A stretch of DNA of 64,000 bases from an uncultured Chitinophaga sp. (GCF_902168175.1 NZ_CABHOU010000025.1:434001-498000), one strand, 5' to 3'; positions 26,200 to 35,254 are shown, counted from the stretch's first letter. The notes: a model not told the origin generated them from the letters alone. A program made the numbers and translations.

Positions 26200-26907
26200 T
26201 CAGGAAATTTGCAGGTACAGCAAAGCCGCCAGGGCTGCGCCTATGAACGGCCCTACCACGGGTATCCACGCATAACCCCAATCGCTGTTACGTTTGTTGG
26301 GAATGGGCAGGATAAAGTGTGCAATACGAGGGCCGAGGTCACGTGCAGGATTGATAGCGTACCCGGTTGGGCCGCCTAACGAAAGACCGATAGCCAGCAC
26401 AAGCAGTGCTACCGGCAGAGCATCCAGCGCACCCAACCCAACGCCGGGTTTGGCGATGAAAAATACACCCAGTATGAGTACAAACGTGCCTATGATTTCG
26501 GTAAGCAGGTTATAAAAAGGATTACGTATAGCCGGAGAGGTGCAGAACACCGCCATTTTCAGATCGGCATCGGCCGTACTGTCGAAGTGTTGTTTATAGG
26601 CCAGCCACATAGTAATAGAACCAGCAATAGCGCCCGTTAGCTGCGCCAGGAGGTACATGGGTACATCGGCCCAGGTAAACTTACCTGCTATAGCCAGCGC
26701 CAATGTAACGGCAGGGCTCAAATGCGCGCCACTGGTGGCCCCTACGGCGTACACACCTACGAAAACCGCCATGGCCCAACCAAATGTGATAACTATCCAT
26801 CCACCATTCTGACCCTTGCTTTTACTGAGCAGTACGTTGGCCACTACGCCGTTACCGAGTACGATCAATAAAGCCGTACCTAAAAATTCCGCTAAAAAGG
26901 GACTCAT
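26200..26907 (-). CDS. glpF: Glycerol uptake facilitator / aquaporin (MIP family)
   Basis: The 235-aa channel has six spans and two half-helices. The second asparagine box is normal (YAINPARDLGPR), and the Asp after it is typical of glycerol channels. The first box reads GAHLSPAVTLALA, with Ser in place of the usual Asn. The gene is directly downstream of glpK (15-nt gap) on the same strand, which makes glycerol the likely substrate. A terminator follows. Loss of the first Asn may alter conductance, or may simply be a tolerated variant. Confidence 0.93.
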   Translation of the reverse strand: MSPFLAEFLGTALLIVLGNGVVANVLLSKSKGQNGGWIVITFGWAMAVFVGVYAVGATSGAHLSPAVTLALAIAGKFTWADVPMYLLAQLTGAIAGSITMWLAYKQHFDSTADADLKMAVFCTSPAIRNPFYNLLTEIIGTFVLILGVFFIAKPGVGLGALDALPVALLVLAIGLSLGGPTGYAINPARDLGPRIAHFILPIPNKRNSDWGYAWIPVVGPFIGAALAALLYLQIS

Positions 26908-26922
26908 ATCTTCCTTATTTAT

Positions 26923-28428
26923 TTAGTCATTAGAATCGTTTGCCCATACCTTGGCTGCATTCACCGCGCGATGCCAACCTTTTAACAATGGCTTGCGGTG
27001 CGCTTCCTCCATTTGCGGGGTAAATTTCCTTTCCTGTTGCCATTGGGTACGGATCTCGTCCATATCCTTCCAGAAGCCGCAGGCCAGTCCGGCCAGGTAG
27101 GCAGCCCCCAGGGCAGTGGTTTCGGTGATTTTAGGTCGCACGACAGCAGCGTCCAGCACATCACTCTGGAACTGCATGAGCAGGTCGTTGGCGGTAGCGC
27201 CGCCGTCCACTCTCAATTCAGCGATCTTAATACCGGCGTCGGCTTCCATGGCTTTTAATACATCCACCGTTTGGTAAGCAATACTTTCCAGTGCAGCGCG
27301 GGCAAGGTGGGCCGAAGTAGTGCCTCTTGTAAGGCCAACGGCTGTACCTCTTGCGTACTGGTTCCAGTGTGGCGCGCCCAATCCCGCAAAGGCAGGCACC
27401 AGGTATACACCATCTGTATCTTTCACAGACAAAGCGAGTTTTTCAACATCGCCGGAGCTGCGGATAATACCCAGCCCATCACGGAGCCATTGTACTACGG
27501 CGCCGCCGATGAATATGCTGCCTTCCAGCGCGTACTGCACTTTGCCGCCTACTTTCCAGGCAACAGTGGCCAGCAGGTTGTTGTCTGATTCTATTATTTT
27601 ATCACCGGTGTTCATCACCATGAAGCAACCGGTACCATAAGTATTTTTCACCATACCCGGTTCGGTACACATTTGTCCGAACAGGGCAGCCTGCTGGTCG
27701 CCGGCAATACCGCTGATGGGGATACGGTATGGGGTGAGCGTGGCTTCGGAGTAGCCGTACATTTCACTACTCTGCCGTACTTCCGGAAGCATAGAGGCGG
27801 GTATGTCCAGGATGTCCATCAATTCCTTGTCCCAGCTCATGGTATGGATGTTATACAGGAGGGTGCGGGATGCGTTACTTACGTCGGTGATGTGCAGTTG
27901 CCCTTTGCTGAAGTTCCAGATCAGCCAGCTGTCGATAGTGCCAAAAGCCAGCCTTCCCTTATTGGCCATTTCCCGGGCGCCGTCTACATGATCGAGTATC
28001 CAGCGGATTTTAGTACCGGAGAAATAGGCATCGACTATGAGCCCCGTCTTTTTCCGGAAAGTATCGGCCAAACCGCGGCTGCGGAGTTCATCACAATATT
28101 CAGCGGTTCGCCTGTCCTGCCAAACGATGGCGTGGTACAGGGGTTTACCGGTTTCGCGATCCCATACTACCGTGGTTTCACGTTGGTTGGTGATACCGAT
28201 GGTGGCGATCTGGTCGCCTTCGAGGCCTGCTTTCAGCAATACTTCGGCGGCTACGCTGGCCTGCGAGGTCCAGATTTCCATAGCATCGTGTTCTACCCAG
28301 CCTGGTTGCGGATAAATTTGCGGAAACTCTTTCTGAGCAACGGCTATGGTATTTCCTGCTTTGTCGAAAATAATGGCGCGAGAACTGGTAGTGCCCTGGT
28401 CGAGGGCCATGATAAACTGTTGTTTCAT
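26923..28428 (-). CDS. glpK: Glycerol kinase
   Basis: The 501-aa FGGY-family enzyme phosphorylates glycerol with ATP to sn-glycerol 3-phosphate, committing it to metabolism. Visible motifs are [15 protein letters not shown] (residues 8-22), [32 protein letters not shown] and the C-terminal FGGY signature region with [20 protein letters not shown]. Length is standard. It forms an operon with glpF downstream. A glycerol 3-phosphate dehydrogenase is not in the window. Confidence 0.98.
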   Translation of the reverse strand: MKQQFIMALDQGTTSSRAIIFDKAGNTIAVAQKEFPQIYPQPGWVEHDAMEIWTSQASVAAEVLLKAGLEGDQIATIGITNQRETTVVWDRETGKPLYHAIVWQDRRTAEYCDELRSRGLADTFRKKTGLIVDAYFSGTKIRWILDHVDGAREMANKGRLAFGTIDSWLIWNFSKGQLHITDVSNASRTLLYNIHTMSWDKELMDILDIPASMLPEVRQSSEMYGYSEATLTPYRIPISGIAGDQQAALFGQMCTEPGMVKNTYGTGCFMVMNTGDKIIESDNNLLATVAWKVGGKVQYALEGSIFIGGAVVQWLRDGLGIIRSSGDVEKLALSVKDTDGVYLVPAFAGLGAPHWNQYARGTAVGLTRGTTSAHLARAALESIAYQTVDVLKAMEADAGIKIAELRVDGGATANDLLMQFQSDVLDAAVVRPKITETTALGAAYLAGLACGFWKDMDEIRTQWQQERKFTPQMEEAHRKPLLKGWHRAVNAAKVWANDSND

Positions 28429-28620
28429 GCTATATGGCGGTAAAATCGTTTAGAGTGGAAGTTGGATAACAGTATTGCATAACGTGGTGCCTAGGTTTAC
28501 GAGGTATCAAGGTACTAAAATTATTTTGAGTAAAACAAGGGGCATGAGAAAAGAAAAAGGAATGGGCTGGCTTAGAGCTGGACGGGGAAAATTAGTGATA
28601 GTATTTTAGCAAAATGGCCC

Positions 28621-28653
28621 GAAGCAACCTGGAAGCTACCTGAAAGCTACCTG
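28621..28653 (+). repeat. Short 11-bp tandem repeat
   Basis: Three units of the form (G/A)AAGC(A/T)ACCTG follow each other, with a partial fourth (AAAGCAAGG). It lies in the glpK-fsa spacer and has the same 11-nt period as the unrelated array at 16,022. Confidence 0.6.
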
Positions 28654-28739
28654 AAAGCAAGGAGAGAGCATGGTGAAGGTGGGTAATATAGTACTATGTC
28701 TGATCGACGGGAACAACTGCTGACTGGACTATAAAAGCA

Positions 28740-28768
28740 AAACCCGGTAAGCTGAGCCTACCGGGTTT
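28740..28768 (-). terminator. fsa terminator
   Basis: Perfect 10-bp arms (28740-28749 and 28759-28768) are followed by a U-rich tail on the minus strand, 21 nt after the fsa stop. Confidence 0.85.
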
Positions 28769-28789
28769 GCCGAATATCTGAAAACTCAG

Positions 28790-29440
28790 TTAGAGTTTCT
28801 TTGCATCTTCCAGGAATTTAGCCAGGCCGATATCTGTAAGCGGGTGCTTCAGCAGGCCAAGGATAGAGTCAAGCGGGCAGGTACATACATCAGCACCAAC
28901 TTCTGCACATCTTACAATGTGAAGGGCGTTGCGGATAGAAGCTGCGAGGATCTCAGTTTTAAAGCCCTGCAGGCTGTAGATCTGCGCGATCTGTGCGATC
29001 AGTTCAACACCGTCCCAACTGCTGTCGTCGATACGGCCAATGAATGGTGATACATAAGAAGCACCTGCTTTGGCTGCCAGGATAGCCTGACCAGCAGAGA
29101 ATACCAGGGTACAGTTAGTTTTAATACCGTTGTCAGTAAACCATTTGATGGCTTTAACACCGTCTTTGATCATTGGCACTTTCACCACGATGTTCGGGTG
29201 AATAGCAGCCAGTTTCTTACCTTCTTCAACTATGGTAGCAAAGTCGGTAGACAGTACTTCGGCGCTCACATCGCCATCTACCAGTTCGCAGATCGCTTCG
29301 TAGTGTTTGATAATGTTAGCTTCGCCGCTAATGCCTTCCTTCGCCATCAGGGAAGGGTTTGTAGTTACGCCGTCGAGAATGCCCAGATCGTTTGCTTCTT
29401 TTATCTGTGCCAGGTTGGCGGTATCAATAAAAAATTTCAT
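28790..29440 (-). CDS. fsa: Fructose-6-phosphate aldolase / transaldolase (TalC/FSA family)
   Basis: The 216-aa protein is a short transaldolase-fold enzyme. It begins MKFFIDTANLAQIKEAND, shows the T-T-N-P-S motif (DGVTTNPSLMAKEG), the Schiff-base Lys in NIVVKVPMIKDG near residue 86, and SYVSPFIGRIDD. These are shared by fructose-6-phosphate aldolase and by TalC transaldolase, which many bacteria use in the pentose phosphate pathway; sequence reading cannot choose between them. In this phylum transaldolase activity is the more likely role. It is transcribed alone, with a -7 box 23 nt upstream and a terminator downstream. Confidence 0.93.
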   Translation of the reverse strand: MKFFIDTANLAQIKEANDLGILDGVTTNPSLMAKEGISGEANIIKHYEAICELVDGDVSAEVLSTDFATIVEEGKKLAAIHPNIVVKVPMIKDGVKAIKWFTDNGIKTNCTLVFSAGQAILAAKAGASYVSPFIGRIDDSSWDGVELIAQIAQIYSLQGFKTEILAASIRNALHIVRCAEVGADVCTCPLDSILGLLKHPLTDIGLAKFLEDAKKL

Positions 29441-29462
29441 GATTAAATTATTATAATGTTCT

Positions 29463-29470
29463 CAAATGTA
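29463..29470 (-). promoter_or_regulatory. -7 box of fsa
   Basis: TACATTTG on the minus strand matches TAnnTTTG and lies 22 nt before the fsa ATG. The -33 element is weak (GTTT instead of TTG). Confidence 0.6.
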
Positions 29471-29638
29471 AGAATAAAGATAAACTTGCTAAAACAGTTT
29501 TCGCTGTTATTTTAGCTATTACTCGGGTGTTACATAAAGGCGAACGTAGATGCTGTGTAGGGCGAATGTGCCGAGGGTGTAGGTCATACTAAGAGGTATG
29601 AAGGATTATTATTTACACCACTTAAAAGAAAAAAAAGT

Positions 29639-29733
29639 GGCAAGTTACTTACATCGCACCGCTTCAACCGCCTACCCTTGCTACATTCCTGTCCTGGGGG
29701 AGTTCAGCAGGAGCTGGTCGTATAAGACTTGCC
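29639..29733 (-). ncRNA. ffs: Signal recognition particle RNA (small bacterial 4.5S type)
   Basis: The minus strand encodes a RNA of about 95 nt whose ends pair (GGCAAGT at 29727-29733 with ACTTGCC at 29639-29645). The apical part holds the invariant SRP core: CAGG, a 3-bp stem, the GGAA tetraloop, then AGCA (CAGGACAGGAATGTAGCA). The asymmetric loop C/AGCA is the Ffh-binding site. A U8 run follows the 3' end. A full TTG-N19-TACCTTTG promoter sits 5 nt upstream of the 5' end. The plus-strand open frame across this locus (29,598-29,795) is spurious. Confidence 0.92.
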
Positions 29734-29737
29734 GTTG

Positions 29738-29767
29738 CAAAGGTAACCATAAAGTGATAATAAGCAA
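29738..29767 (-). promoter_or_regulatory. Promoter of ffs
   Basis: TTG (29765-29767), 19 nt and TACCTTTG (29738-29745) on the minus strand make a perfect consensus promoter, positioned so that transcription begins at the SRP RNA 5' end. Confidence 0.9.
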
Positions 29768-29841
29768 ATTCCACCTACTCCTTTTTCAAAATTAATTTAT
29801 TACCATATCTATAAAACTCTTTATGATTAAGGGTTTGAAGG

Positions 29842-30543
29842 CTACGACTTTTTCTTTTTACGACTGGGCTGCAGTACTTCGTTTACGTCTTTTATGAGCA
29901 AAGATGGGTCGTCGGGGCCTTGTTTTACGGGAATTATACAGTTGATTTTCATGTCGGAGTTGAGCCGGTAAACTGCCTCTACCTTAATTTCCTTCGTCAT
30001 GGTGTCGTTCCTGTCCAGCAGCAGGTCCTGCCCATGCAGTTCGGCCCCGTTTACAGTGAAGCGGATGCGCGAGGTATCCAGCGGTAAGATGCGTCCGCTG
30101 CTGTATATACCTTCTACATTTACATAAAAGTATTCGCCCCGCTTAAGGCTGTCGGTATATTGTTTAAACCGTATACCGGTGAGGTAAGGCAACTGCATAC
30201 TCACCTTGAATTGCTGACCGGGGGCCTCTTTCAGCGAAACGGAAAAATGGGCAAGGTAACGTTTGGGGCGGAGCGCAGTGCGGTTAAAAGTAAAAACACC
30301 ATTCCTGAATGTGCCGTCCTCACTGGTAACCGTTACCTGGTTCCAGCGGATATTGCCGCCCGAGAGTCCTACCGTGGCACGGCTGGGGGCATTCTTATAA
30401 AAAACTTCGAAGCCAACCGGCACCACATCATACAATTCAGCGATAGCGGTGGAGTCGTAATAGGCTTCCACACGTTCGATCTGTTGCGACTTTGCCAGCA
30501 CAGGTAAGGCCAATAGGGCGAGTATAATCAGGAATCTGCTCAT
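29842..30543 (-). CDS. Secreted protein of unknown function
   Basis: The 233-aa product begins with a signal peptide (residues 1-19, LIILALLALPVLAKSQ). The rest is rich in beta-strand patterns, with repeated alternating segments such as KRYLAHFSVSLKEAPGQQF and GEYFYVNVEGIYSSGRIL, and ends in a basic tail (PSRKKKKS). It may be a periplasmic beta-sandwich protein. No family was recognised. It is transcribed away from the divergent methyltransferase gene and has no obvious partner. Confidence 0.8.
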   Translation of the reverse strand: MSRFLIILALLALPVLAKSQQIERVEAYYDSTAIAELYDVVPVGFEVFYKNAPSRATVGLSGGNIRWNQVTVTSEDGTFRNGVFTFNRTALRPKRYLAHFSVSLKEAPGQQFKVSMQLPYLTGIRFKQYTDSLKRGEYFYVNVEGIYSSGRILPLDTSRIRFTVNGAELHGQDLLLDRNDTMTKEIKVEAVYRLNSDMKINCIIPVKQGPDDPSLLIKDVNEVLQPSRKKKKS

Positions 30544-30614
30544 TATATATTAATAAAACGAAAATCATTCCAAATTTACAATGGTTTGCCGGAGTGTCTT
30601 TTTAACTTGCATTT

Positions 30615-30622
30615 TATTTTTG
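30615..30622 (+). promoter_or_regulatory. -7 box of the methyltransferase gene
   Basis: TATTTTTG matches TAnnTTTG. It lies between a possible upstream ATG (30581) and the chosen ATG (30650), and so supports the downstream start. Confidence 0.5.
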
Positions 30623-30649
30623 CCTATTTTCACGGAATTTTCAGAAACA

Positions 30650-31447
30650 ATGTCACTTCCTCAACATACCGACGCTAACTTACGCTACCAGCAGCAGGTA
30701 GACAATTCACGCAACTACGTGCTGCCTTTCATTGAGCAGGAAATGCCCGACCTGGCAGGACTGCGGGTAATGGAAATTGGCTGTGGCGAAGGCGGCGTGC
30801 TTACTCCATTTTTAGAAAAAGGATGTAAATGTGTAGGCGTGGACCTTTTCCCGGAAAGGATTGCGCTGGCTAACGGCTTTCTAAAACAGTATGTTGATAA
30901 CGGGCAATTGCAGCTGATCGCCAAAAACATTTATGATGTTGATTTTGCCGGCGAGTTCAAAAACGCGTTCGACCTCATCATCCTTAAAGATGCTATTGAA
31001 CACATTCCCGACCAGGATAAACTGATCGCATATCTCAAAACCCTGCTCAGCCCACGCGGACAGGTGTATTTCGGCTTTCCGCCCTGGTACATGCCTCATG
31101 GTGGTCACCAGCAGATTTGCCAGAGTAAGGTGCTGAGTTTTATGCCATATATACATGTACTCCCCCGCCCTCTTTACCGCGGTTTGCTGCGTATGGCAGG
31201 CGAACACCACACCACTATTAAAGAACTGATGGAACTGGTGGATACAGGTATCACTATCGAAAGGTTCGAGAAAATAGCGGCTCAAACAGGGTATACCATC
31301 ACACAGAAAAAATACTACCTGATCAACCCGATCTATAAATACAAGTTTAACCTCCAACCGCGCGAGCAGTTTGGTTTCATGAAACGCCTGCCATTTATCA
31401 GGAACTTCTTTACCACTTGTATGTATTATCTCATCAAACCTAACTAG
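30650..31447 (+). CDS. SAM-dependent class I methyltransferase
   Basis: The product (265 aa from the ATG at 30650) has a Rossmann-fold methyltransferase domain. Motif I is LRVMEIGCGEGGVLTPFLEK, the acidic end of strand 2 is CVGVDLFPERIAL, and motif IV region is FDLIILKDAIEHIPDQDKL. The C-terminal part has YIHVLPRPLYRGLLRMAGEH, more like a lid or substrate domain. The start was chosen because the residues before it (VFLTCILFLPIF) are not family-like and a -7 box lies between the two ATGs. The substrate is unknown. The stop overlaps that of the convergent aroE by 4 nt. Confidence 0.85.
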   Translation: MSLPQHTDANLRYQQQVDNSRNYVLPFIEQEMPDLAGLRVMEIGCGEGGVLTPFLEKGCKCVGVDLFPERIALANGFLKQYVDNGQLQLIAKNIYDVDFAGEFKNAFDLIILKDAIEHIPDQDKLIAYLKTLLSPRGQVYFGFPPWYMPHGGHQQICQSKVLSFMPYIHVLPRPLYRGLLRMAGEHHTTIKELMELVDTGITIERFEKIAAQTGYTITQKKYYLINPIYKYKFNLQPREQFGFMKRLPFIRNFFTTCMYYLIKPN

Positions 31448-32175
31448 CTATTCCATATTTCCCAGCTGGCCTCTGCCTGCAGGATCAGCATTTCGTGCCC
31501 ATTTTTAATGACCGCTCCTTTCGCAGCACCGCGCTCCAGGAACAAAGGAATGGCTGGATTGTACACCAGGTCATACAACAGGTGGGAAGCGGTAACGGCC
31601 TCGTAAGGGATTGGAGGAGCCGTATCCACCTTAGGATACATACCCAAAGGTGTGGTATTAATGATGAGCATATACTCCGCCATCATCTCAGGGGTAATAT
31701 CTTCGTAACTAATGGCCGTTGCAGAAGCAGTGCGGCTCACTTCTTTAAAAGAAATATTCAGTTCATTCAGCACAAACTTTACCGCTTTGGCAGCACCGCC
31801 CGTACCTAACACCAAAGCCTTTGTATGTTGCAGTTGCAGCAACGGCTCCAGCGAACGGCGAAAACCAATAACATCCGTATTAAAGCCCGTGAGTTTACCA
31901 TTACTTTCGCGGCGGATGCAGTTTACCGCACCAATCGCTTTCACCGCGTCGCTCAACTCGTCGAGGTAAGGAATGACATCCTGTTTGTAGGGAATAGTAA
32001 CATTAATTCCCTGCAGGTCGGGCTGCTGCCAGAGGTTTGGGAATACTTCGATATTTTCCAGCGGAAAGTTTTCGTATATGCATCCCTGTATATTCTCTTT
32101 GCTGAATTTCTCTGCAAAAAAACCTTTCGAAAAAGAGTGGCTTAAAGGATAGCCGATCAGTCCATATACTTTCAT
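31444..32175 (-). CDS. aroE: Shikimate dehydrogenase
   Basis: The 243-aa enzyme reduces 3-dehydroshikimate to shikimate in aromatic amino-acid synthesis. The N-terminal substrate domain has YGLIGYPLSHSFSKGFF and GINVTIPYKQDVIPYLDEL with the catalytic Lys (residue about 65). GFNTDVIGFRRSLEPLL holds the catalytic Asp. The NADP domain has ALVLGTGGAAKAVKFVLNEL. It is shorter than E. coli AroE (272 aa), as usual for the phylum. It lies downstream of the comA-like gene but a terminator hairpin stands between them. Confidence 0.95.
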   Translation of the reverse strand: MKVYGLIGYPLSHSFSKGFFAEKFSKENIQGCIYENFPLENIEVFPNLWQQPDLQGINVTIPYKQDVIPYLDELSDAVKAIGAVNCIRRESNGKLTGFNTDVIGFRRSLEPLLQLQHTKALVLGTGGAAKAVKFVLNELNISFKEVSRTASATAISYEDITPEMMAEYMLIINTTPLGMYPKVDTAPPIPYEAVTASHLLYDLVYNPAIPLFLERGAAKGAVIKNGHEMLILQAEASWEIWNS

Positions 32176-32195
32176 AACACCGTATTAAAAACAGA

Positions 32196-32234
32196 ATGTC
32201 CTCTGCAGGAGCGTAAAGCTACTACAGAGGACAT
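32196..32234 (-). terminator. Terminator between the ComA-like gene and aroE
   Basis: 10-bp arms (32196-32205 and 32225-32234) are followed on the minus strand by CTGTTTTTAA. It suggests that aroE is at least partly transcribed on its own. Confidence 0.75.
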
Positions 32235-32256
32235 TAACTTTCGAATAATATCTTAA

Positions 32257-33033
32257 CTAATCCTTGTTATCCAGGAAGAGGTGGAAAGTATCGCCCCTGA
32301 GGCCAATACGCATCGCTTCGAGAGAGATCATTTCGTGAGGAGCAAGGTTACCGAGGTTTACATTGCAGCCTACCAGTTCGAGGAAGTACAGCTGTTGTGC
32401 TTTTTGTGGAGCTTCCCAGATGATTTTTTCAGCAGGTATCTGTGTGAGGATTTCCTGTACCAGACCTTCACGAACCTCACCTGAACCGCGGTAAATACCT
32501 ACGTTACCGCTTTCGCGGGCTTCGGCAATTACGTAAGTGGCGCCGGCTTCGAGTTCGCCGCGCATCAGTTCAATCCATTTGTAGGGAGGAATGATATGTT
32601 CGGCATCTTTAGAACCTACTTCGCTCAACACGGTAAATTCTTTCGCCAGTTTCTCAATATATCCGCATTTTTCAGAGTGCGGTATGGTGATAGAACCGTC
32701 GGAAACCTCTACATGCTGAATATTGTAATCTCTCAGCACTTTCACATAGTCATCAAACTGGTTGCGGATCAGGAATGCTTCGAACAGGGTACCTCCGAAA
32801 TATACGGGAAGGCCCGCCGCCTGGTACAGTTCAATTTTTGCACGAAGGTTAGGTGTAACGAAAGATGTTCCGAATCCGAGCTTCACTATATCCACATGAG
32901 GCGCTGCTACTGATATGAAATTTCTTGCTTCCTCCAGGCTAAGGCCCTTATCCATTACCATTGTAAGACCGAAAGTGCGTGGCTTAGCCGTTCTTTCCGG
33001 GATTTGTGTCAGATTAAAATTCATTTGCAACAT
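32257..33033 (-). CDS. comA: Phosphosulfolactate synthase-like protein (ComA family)
   Basis: The 258-aa TIM-barrel protein belongs to the ComA family, which adds sulfite to phosphoenolpyruvate to give (2R)-phosphosulfolactate. Family segments are GLTMVMDKGLSLEEARNFIS, HVDIVKLGFGTSFV, VYFGGTLFEAFLIRNQFDD, YNIQHVEVSDGSITIPHSEK and GSGEVREGLVQEIL. In methanogens the product feeds coenzyme M. In Bacteroidota that pathway is absent, and phosphosulfolactate could lead to sulfolactate, sulfopyruvate or cysteate. Cysteate is the polar precursor of sulfonolipids made by this group. Family identity is firm; the pathway is inference. Confidence 0.85.
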   Translation of the reverse strand: MLQMNFNLTQIPERTAKPRTFGLTMVMDKGLSLEEARNFISVAAPHVDIVKLGFGTSFVTPNLRAKIELYQAAGLPVYFGGTLFEAFLIRNQFDDYVKVLRDYNIQHVEVSDGSITIPHSEKCGYIEKLAKEFTVLSEVGSKDAEHIIPPYKWIELMRGELEAGATYVIAEARESGNVGIYRGSGEVREGLVQEILTQIPAEKIIWEAPQKAQQLYFLELVGCNVNLGNLAPHEMISLEAMRIGLRGDTFHLFLDNKD

Positions 33034-33224
33034 AGTTTTTCTTCTTAATGGTCAGTCGTAACCCATCAAAAGCGTTGGCCTTTTACATGGTACCCTTCAA
33101 TAATCCGGGAACGTTAAAGCTGTCAAAATCGGTTTTGAATACATATGTGTTATAGAAAACCGCCGCAAAAATAAGAAGTATACTCAATTGTGAGGGAAGA
33201 AATTAGACGAGATCGGAAAATACT

Positions 33225-34655
33225 TCAACGTTTCTTGCGATACCGGGAGATTAACTCTACCACGGAGGCATGTTGAAGGACGGACGGATCGAGTTCTACC
33301 AGCTTTTTAACCTGGCGGGGGGCCAGTTGCAGGGCATTTTCGAGCTGCAGGAGGCCTTCCTTGCTTTTTCCCTCGGCTATCAGGATGGCGGCGCGGTAGT
33401 AGATAAACACAGGCTTGCGGCCCAGTTTTGCTTCTGCGGCCTCCAGTTGCGAGAGGGCCTCTTCGTAAAAACCAGCCACATATAGTCCGCGGATAAGCTC
33501 CTGCCAGGCGTGGGGGCTGCTGGGGCGGATACGTACGGCATTCACAAAATGGATCAGCGCATCTTTGGTACGCCCCTGCTCCAGGAAACATTCGCCCATT
33601 GCCATATTATACTCAGCGCTCTGTTTATTGATCTTCAGAGCAGCCTGCAGGGACTTAATTGCATTATCCCAGTTAGCCTCGGTCATATAGGCCACGGCTA
33701 TCTTATAGTACAGCTTATCGTCGTTGGGACTGAGATGAGAAGCTTTACGATAGTAATAACGGGCCTGAGTATACTTCCGCATGCGCTCGTAACAGTGGCC
33801 AATCGCCTCGTAGATCACATCTTCCGGCTTGGCTATCTCCAGGTGTTTAGACAGCACGTCGATAGCGTCGTTGTACTTACGTAAACGGATGAATGCGTCG
33901 CCCATATTACGGTAAGCATAATCGAACTTTTCATCGATCGCTACGGCGTACTGATAAGCATCGATCGCTTTCTCATACAGCTTTAAGCCCTGGTAAGCGG
34001 TGCCGAGGTTAAACCAGGCCAGCTGGTTATACGGGTGTTCGTTGATGATATTGTTGTGCAAACGGATACTCTCCTCGTTACGGCCGGTAAACTCCGTCCA
34101 GAAACAAATTTTATGAAGTGCTTCCTCGTTGTTAGGATCGTGTTCCAGGAGTATTTTGAGGCAGTCGAACACCTTTTCGAACTCTTCCCAGTCGTCGTAC
34201 ACGTCGGCCAGTTCCAGCAGCAGTTCGGTACGATCTTCCCCGTCGAAATGTTCGATCTGCTCTTCCAGTACGCCGGCCGCCTTTTCGTGCTGGTTCATAG
34301 CCAGGTACACGTCTGTTTTAAGGATATAGAGGTTGATGTCATTACTGTCCAGCAACTCCGCTTTATCCAGCAGGGCGAGGGCCTCTTTGTATTTCTTGGT
34401 TTCTATTAAAAGTCCGGATTTTTTCAGGAGCAGGGCTGAAGAGTAGGGAAACTGCTCAATGGCCAGTTCGGCCGCATGTATGGCGTTAATGAGCTCGTCA
34501 TGCTCATCGTAATAGTCGATGATCTGTTCAAAAGAATCCTCATCCAAAAAAGAATGAGCACGACCTGCTACCAGATTTTCATACTGCTGAAGCAAATCCC
34601 TCAAATCTTCAAAATCCTCGTTAAACTCGTTAAATGATGGGAAGTCGTGATTCAT
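33225..34655 (-). CDS. TPR-repeat protein
   Basis: This cytoplasmic protein (476 aa from the ATG at 34653-34655) is built almost wholly of tetratricopeptide repeats, at least ten. Examples are YNQLAWFNLGTAYQGLKLYEKAI, shown here only in part as AWFNLGTAYQGLKLYEKAID, and FDYAYRNMGDAFIRLRKYND. The N-terminus is acidic and aromatic (FNEFNEDFEDLRDLL). There is no signal peptide. The start further up (34691) adds 12 unlike residues and was not chosen. TPR proteins act as scaffolds; the partner is unknown and the neighbours give no clue. Confidence 0.88.
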   Translation of the reverse strand: MNHDFPSFNEFNEDFEDLRDLLQQYENLVAGRAHSFLDEDSFEQIIDYYDEHDELINAIHAAELAIEQFPYSSALLLKKSGLLIETKKYKEALALLDKAELLDSNDINLYILKTDVYLAMNQHEKAAGVLEEQIEHFDGEDRTELLLELADVYDDWEEFEKVFDCLKILLEHDPNNEEALHKICFWTEFTGRNEESIRLHNNIINEHPYNQLAWFNLGTAYQGLKLYEKAIDAYQYAVAIDEKFDYAYRNMGDAFIRLRKYNDAIDVLSKHLEIAKPEDVIYEAIGHCYERMRKYTQARYYYRKASHLSPNDDKLYYKIAVAYMTEANWDNAIKSLQAALKINKQSAEYNMAMGECFLEQGRTKDALIHFVNAVRIRPSSPHAWQELIRGLYVAGFYEEALSQLEAAEAKLGRKPVFIYYRAAILIAEGKSKEGLLQLENALQLAPRQVKKLVELDPSVLQHASVVELISRYRKKR

Positions 34656-34786
34656 TAACGTAAATATAGGGGAATTTACACCTGCCGCCAAAATTCGGGA
34701 AGGTGATCGGCGTAAAACTTTTTAACATTTTTTTAAGATTATTCGGTAATTTCCGTTAAGAATATGTTACGAAATATAAAAAATCG

Positions 34787-34794
34787 TATATTTG
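34787..34794 (+). promoter_or_regulatory. -7 box of the gene at 34814
   Basis: TATATTTG matches TAnnTTTG and lies 19 nt before the ATG. At about 17 nt upstream there is TTA, a weak -33 element. Confidence 0.6.
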
Positions 34795-34813
34795 TGTAGC
34801 AATAAGTGTTGCA

Positions 34814-35203
34814 ATGAAAAGGATTTTATACATAACACATACGTTTACATTGTCTTGTGCGCTTTCTACGCTCCTGATACTGGGTGCATTGAAAGCCTCG
34901 GCCAATGACTCGGGGCTTATCTCAGAAGATGATAAGGCTAAAGCGGTCAAAAAAACTGAGACCAGCTTTAACCTTACCACCATGCCTAAAAAAGGCCTGA
35001 GCCTCGACGCTGGTTTTAAATACAGCGGTATACTCAATTCAGAATTTAAACTGATCGATAACAACACCGTAAATGTTAAATCGATCATGACTTATAAGAA
35101 AGGTAACGTTACCTACGTGGTGCCGTACTCTTTCCAGGTACCTCAGCAAACTGGCAATAAATACCACCAGCTGCAGATCAACCTGCCATTACGCAGAGGA
35201 TAA
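34814..35203 (+). CDS. Small secreted protein of unknown function
   Basis: The 129-aa product has a signal peptide (about residues 1-32, TLSCALSTLLILGALKASA). The mature part has a Lys-rich segment (DDKAKAVKKTETSFNL) followed by alternating beta-like segments (SEFKLIDNNTVNVKSIMTYK and GNVTYVVPYSF). No family was recognised. A -7 box upstream and a terminator just downstream show that it is a single-gene transcription unit, which supports its being real. Confidence 0.75.
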   Translation: MKRILYITHTFTLSCALSTLLILGALKASANDSGLISEDDKAKAVKKTETSFNLTTMPKKGLSLDAGFKYSGILNSEFKLIDNNTVNVKSIMTYKKGNVTYVVPYSFQVPQQTGNKYHQLQINLPLRRG

Positions 35204-35232
35204 TAGTGTTAGAAAATAATATTTTAAAAAGA

Positions 35233-35254
35233 AAAGCGGTCCTGCGACCGCTTT
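35233..35254 (+). terminator. Terminator after the gene at 34814
   Basis: An 8-bp stem (AAAGCGGT with ACCGCTTT) with a 6-nt loop is followed by CTTTTTTTAT. Confidence 0.8.

Larger units (their letters stand above)
28429..28789. other. Intergenic region glpK-fsa
   Basis: This 361-nt stretch has no convincing open frame. It contains the glpK upstream region on the minus strand (a weak box TACCTTGA near 28,510), a short tandem repeat (28621-28653) and the fsa terminator (28740-28768). Confidence 0.5.

Noticed and set aside
29598..29795. 65-aa plus-strand open frame
   Set aside because: It lies across the SRP RNA gene and its promoter on the opposite strand.
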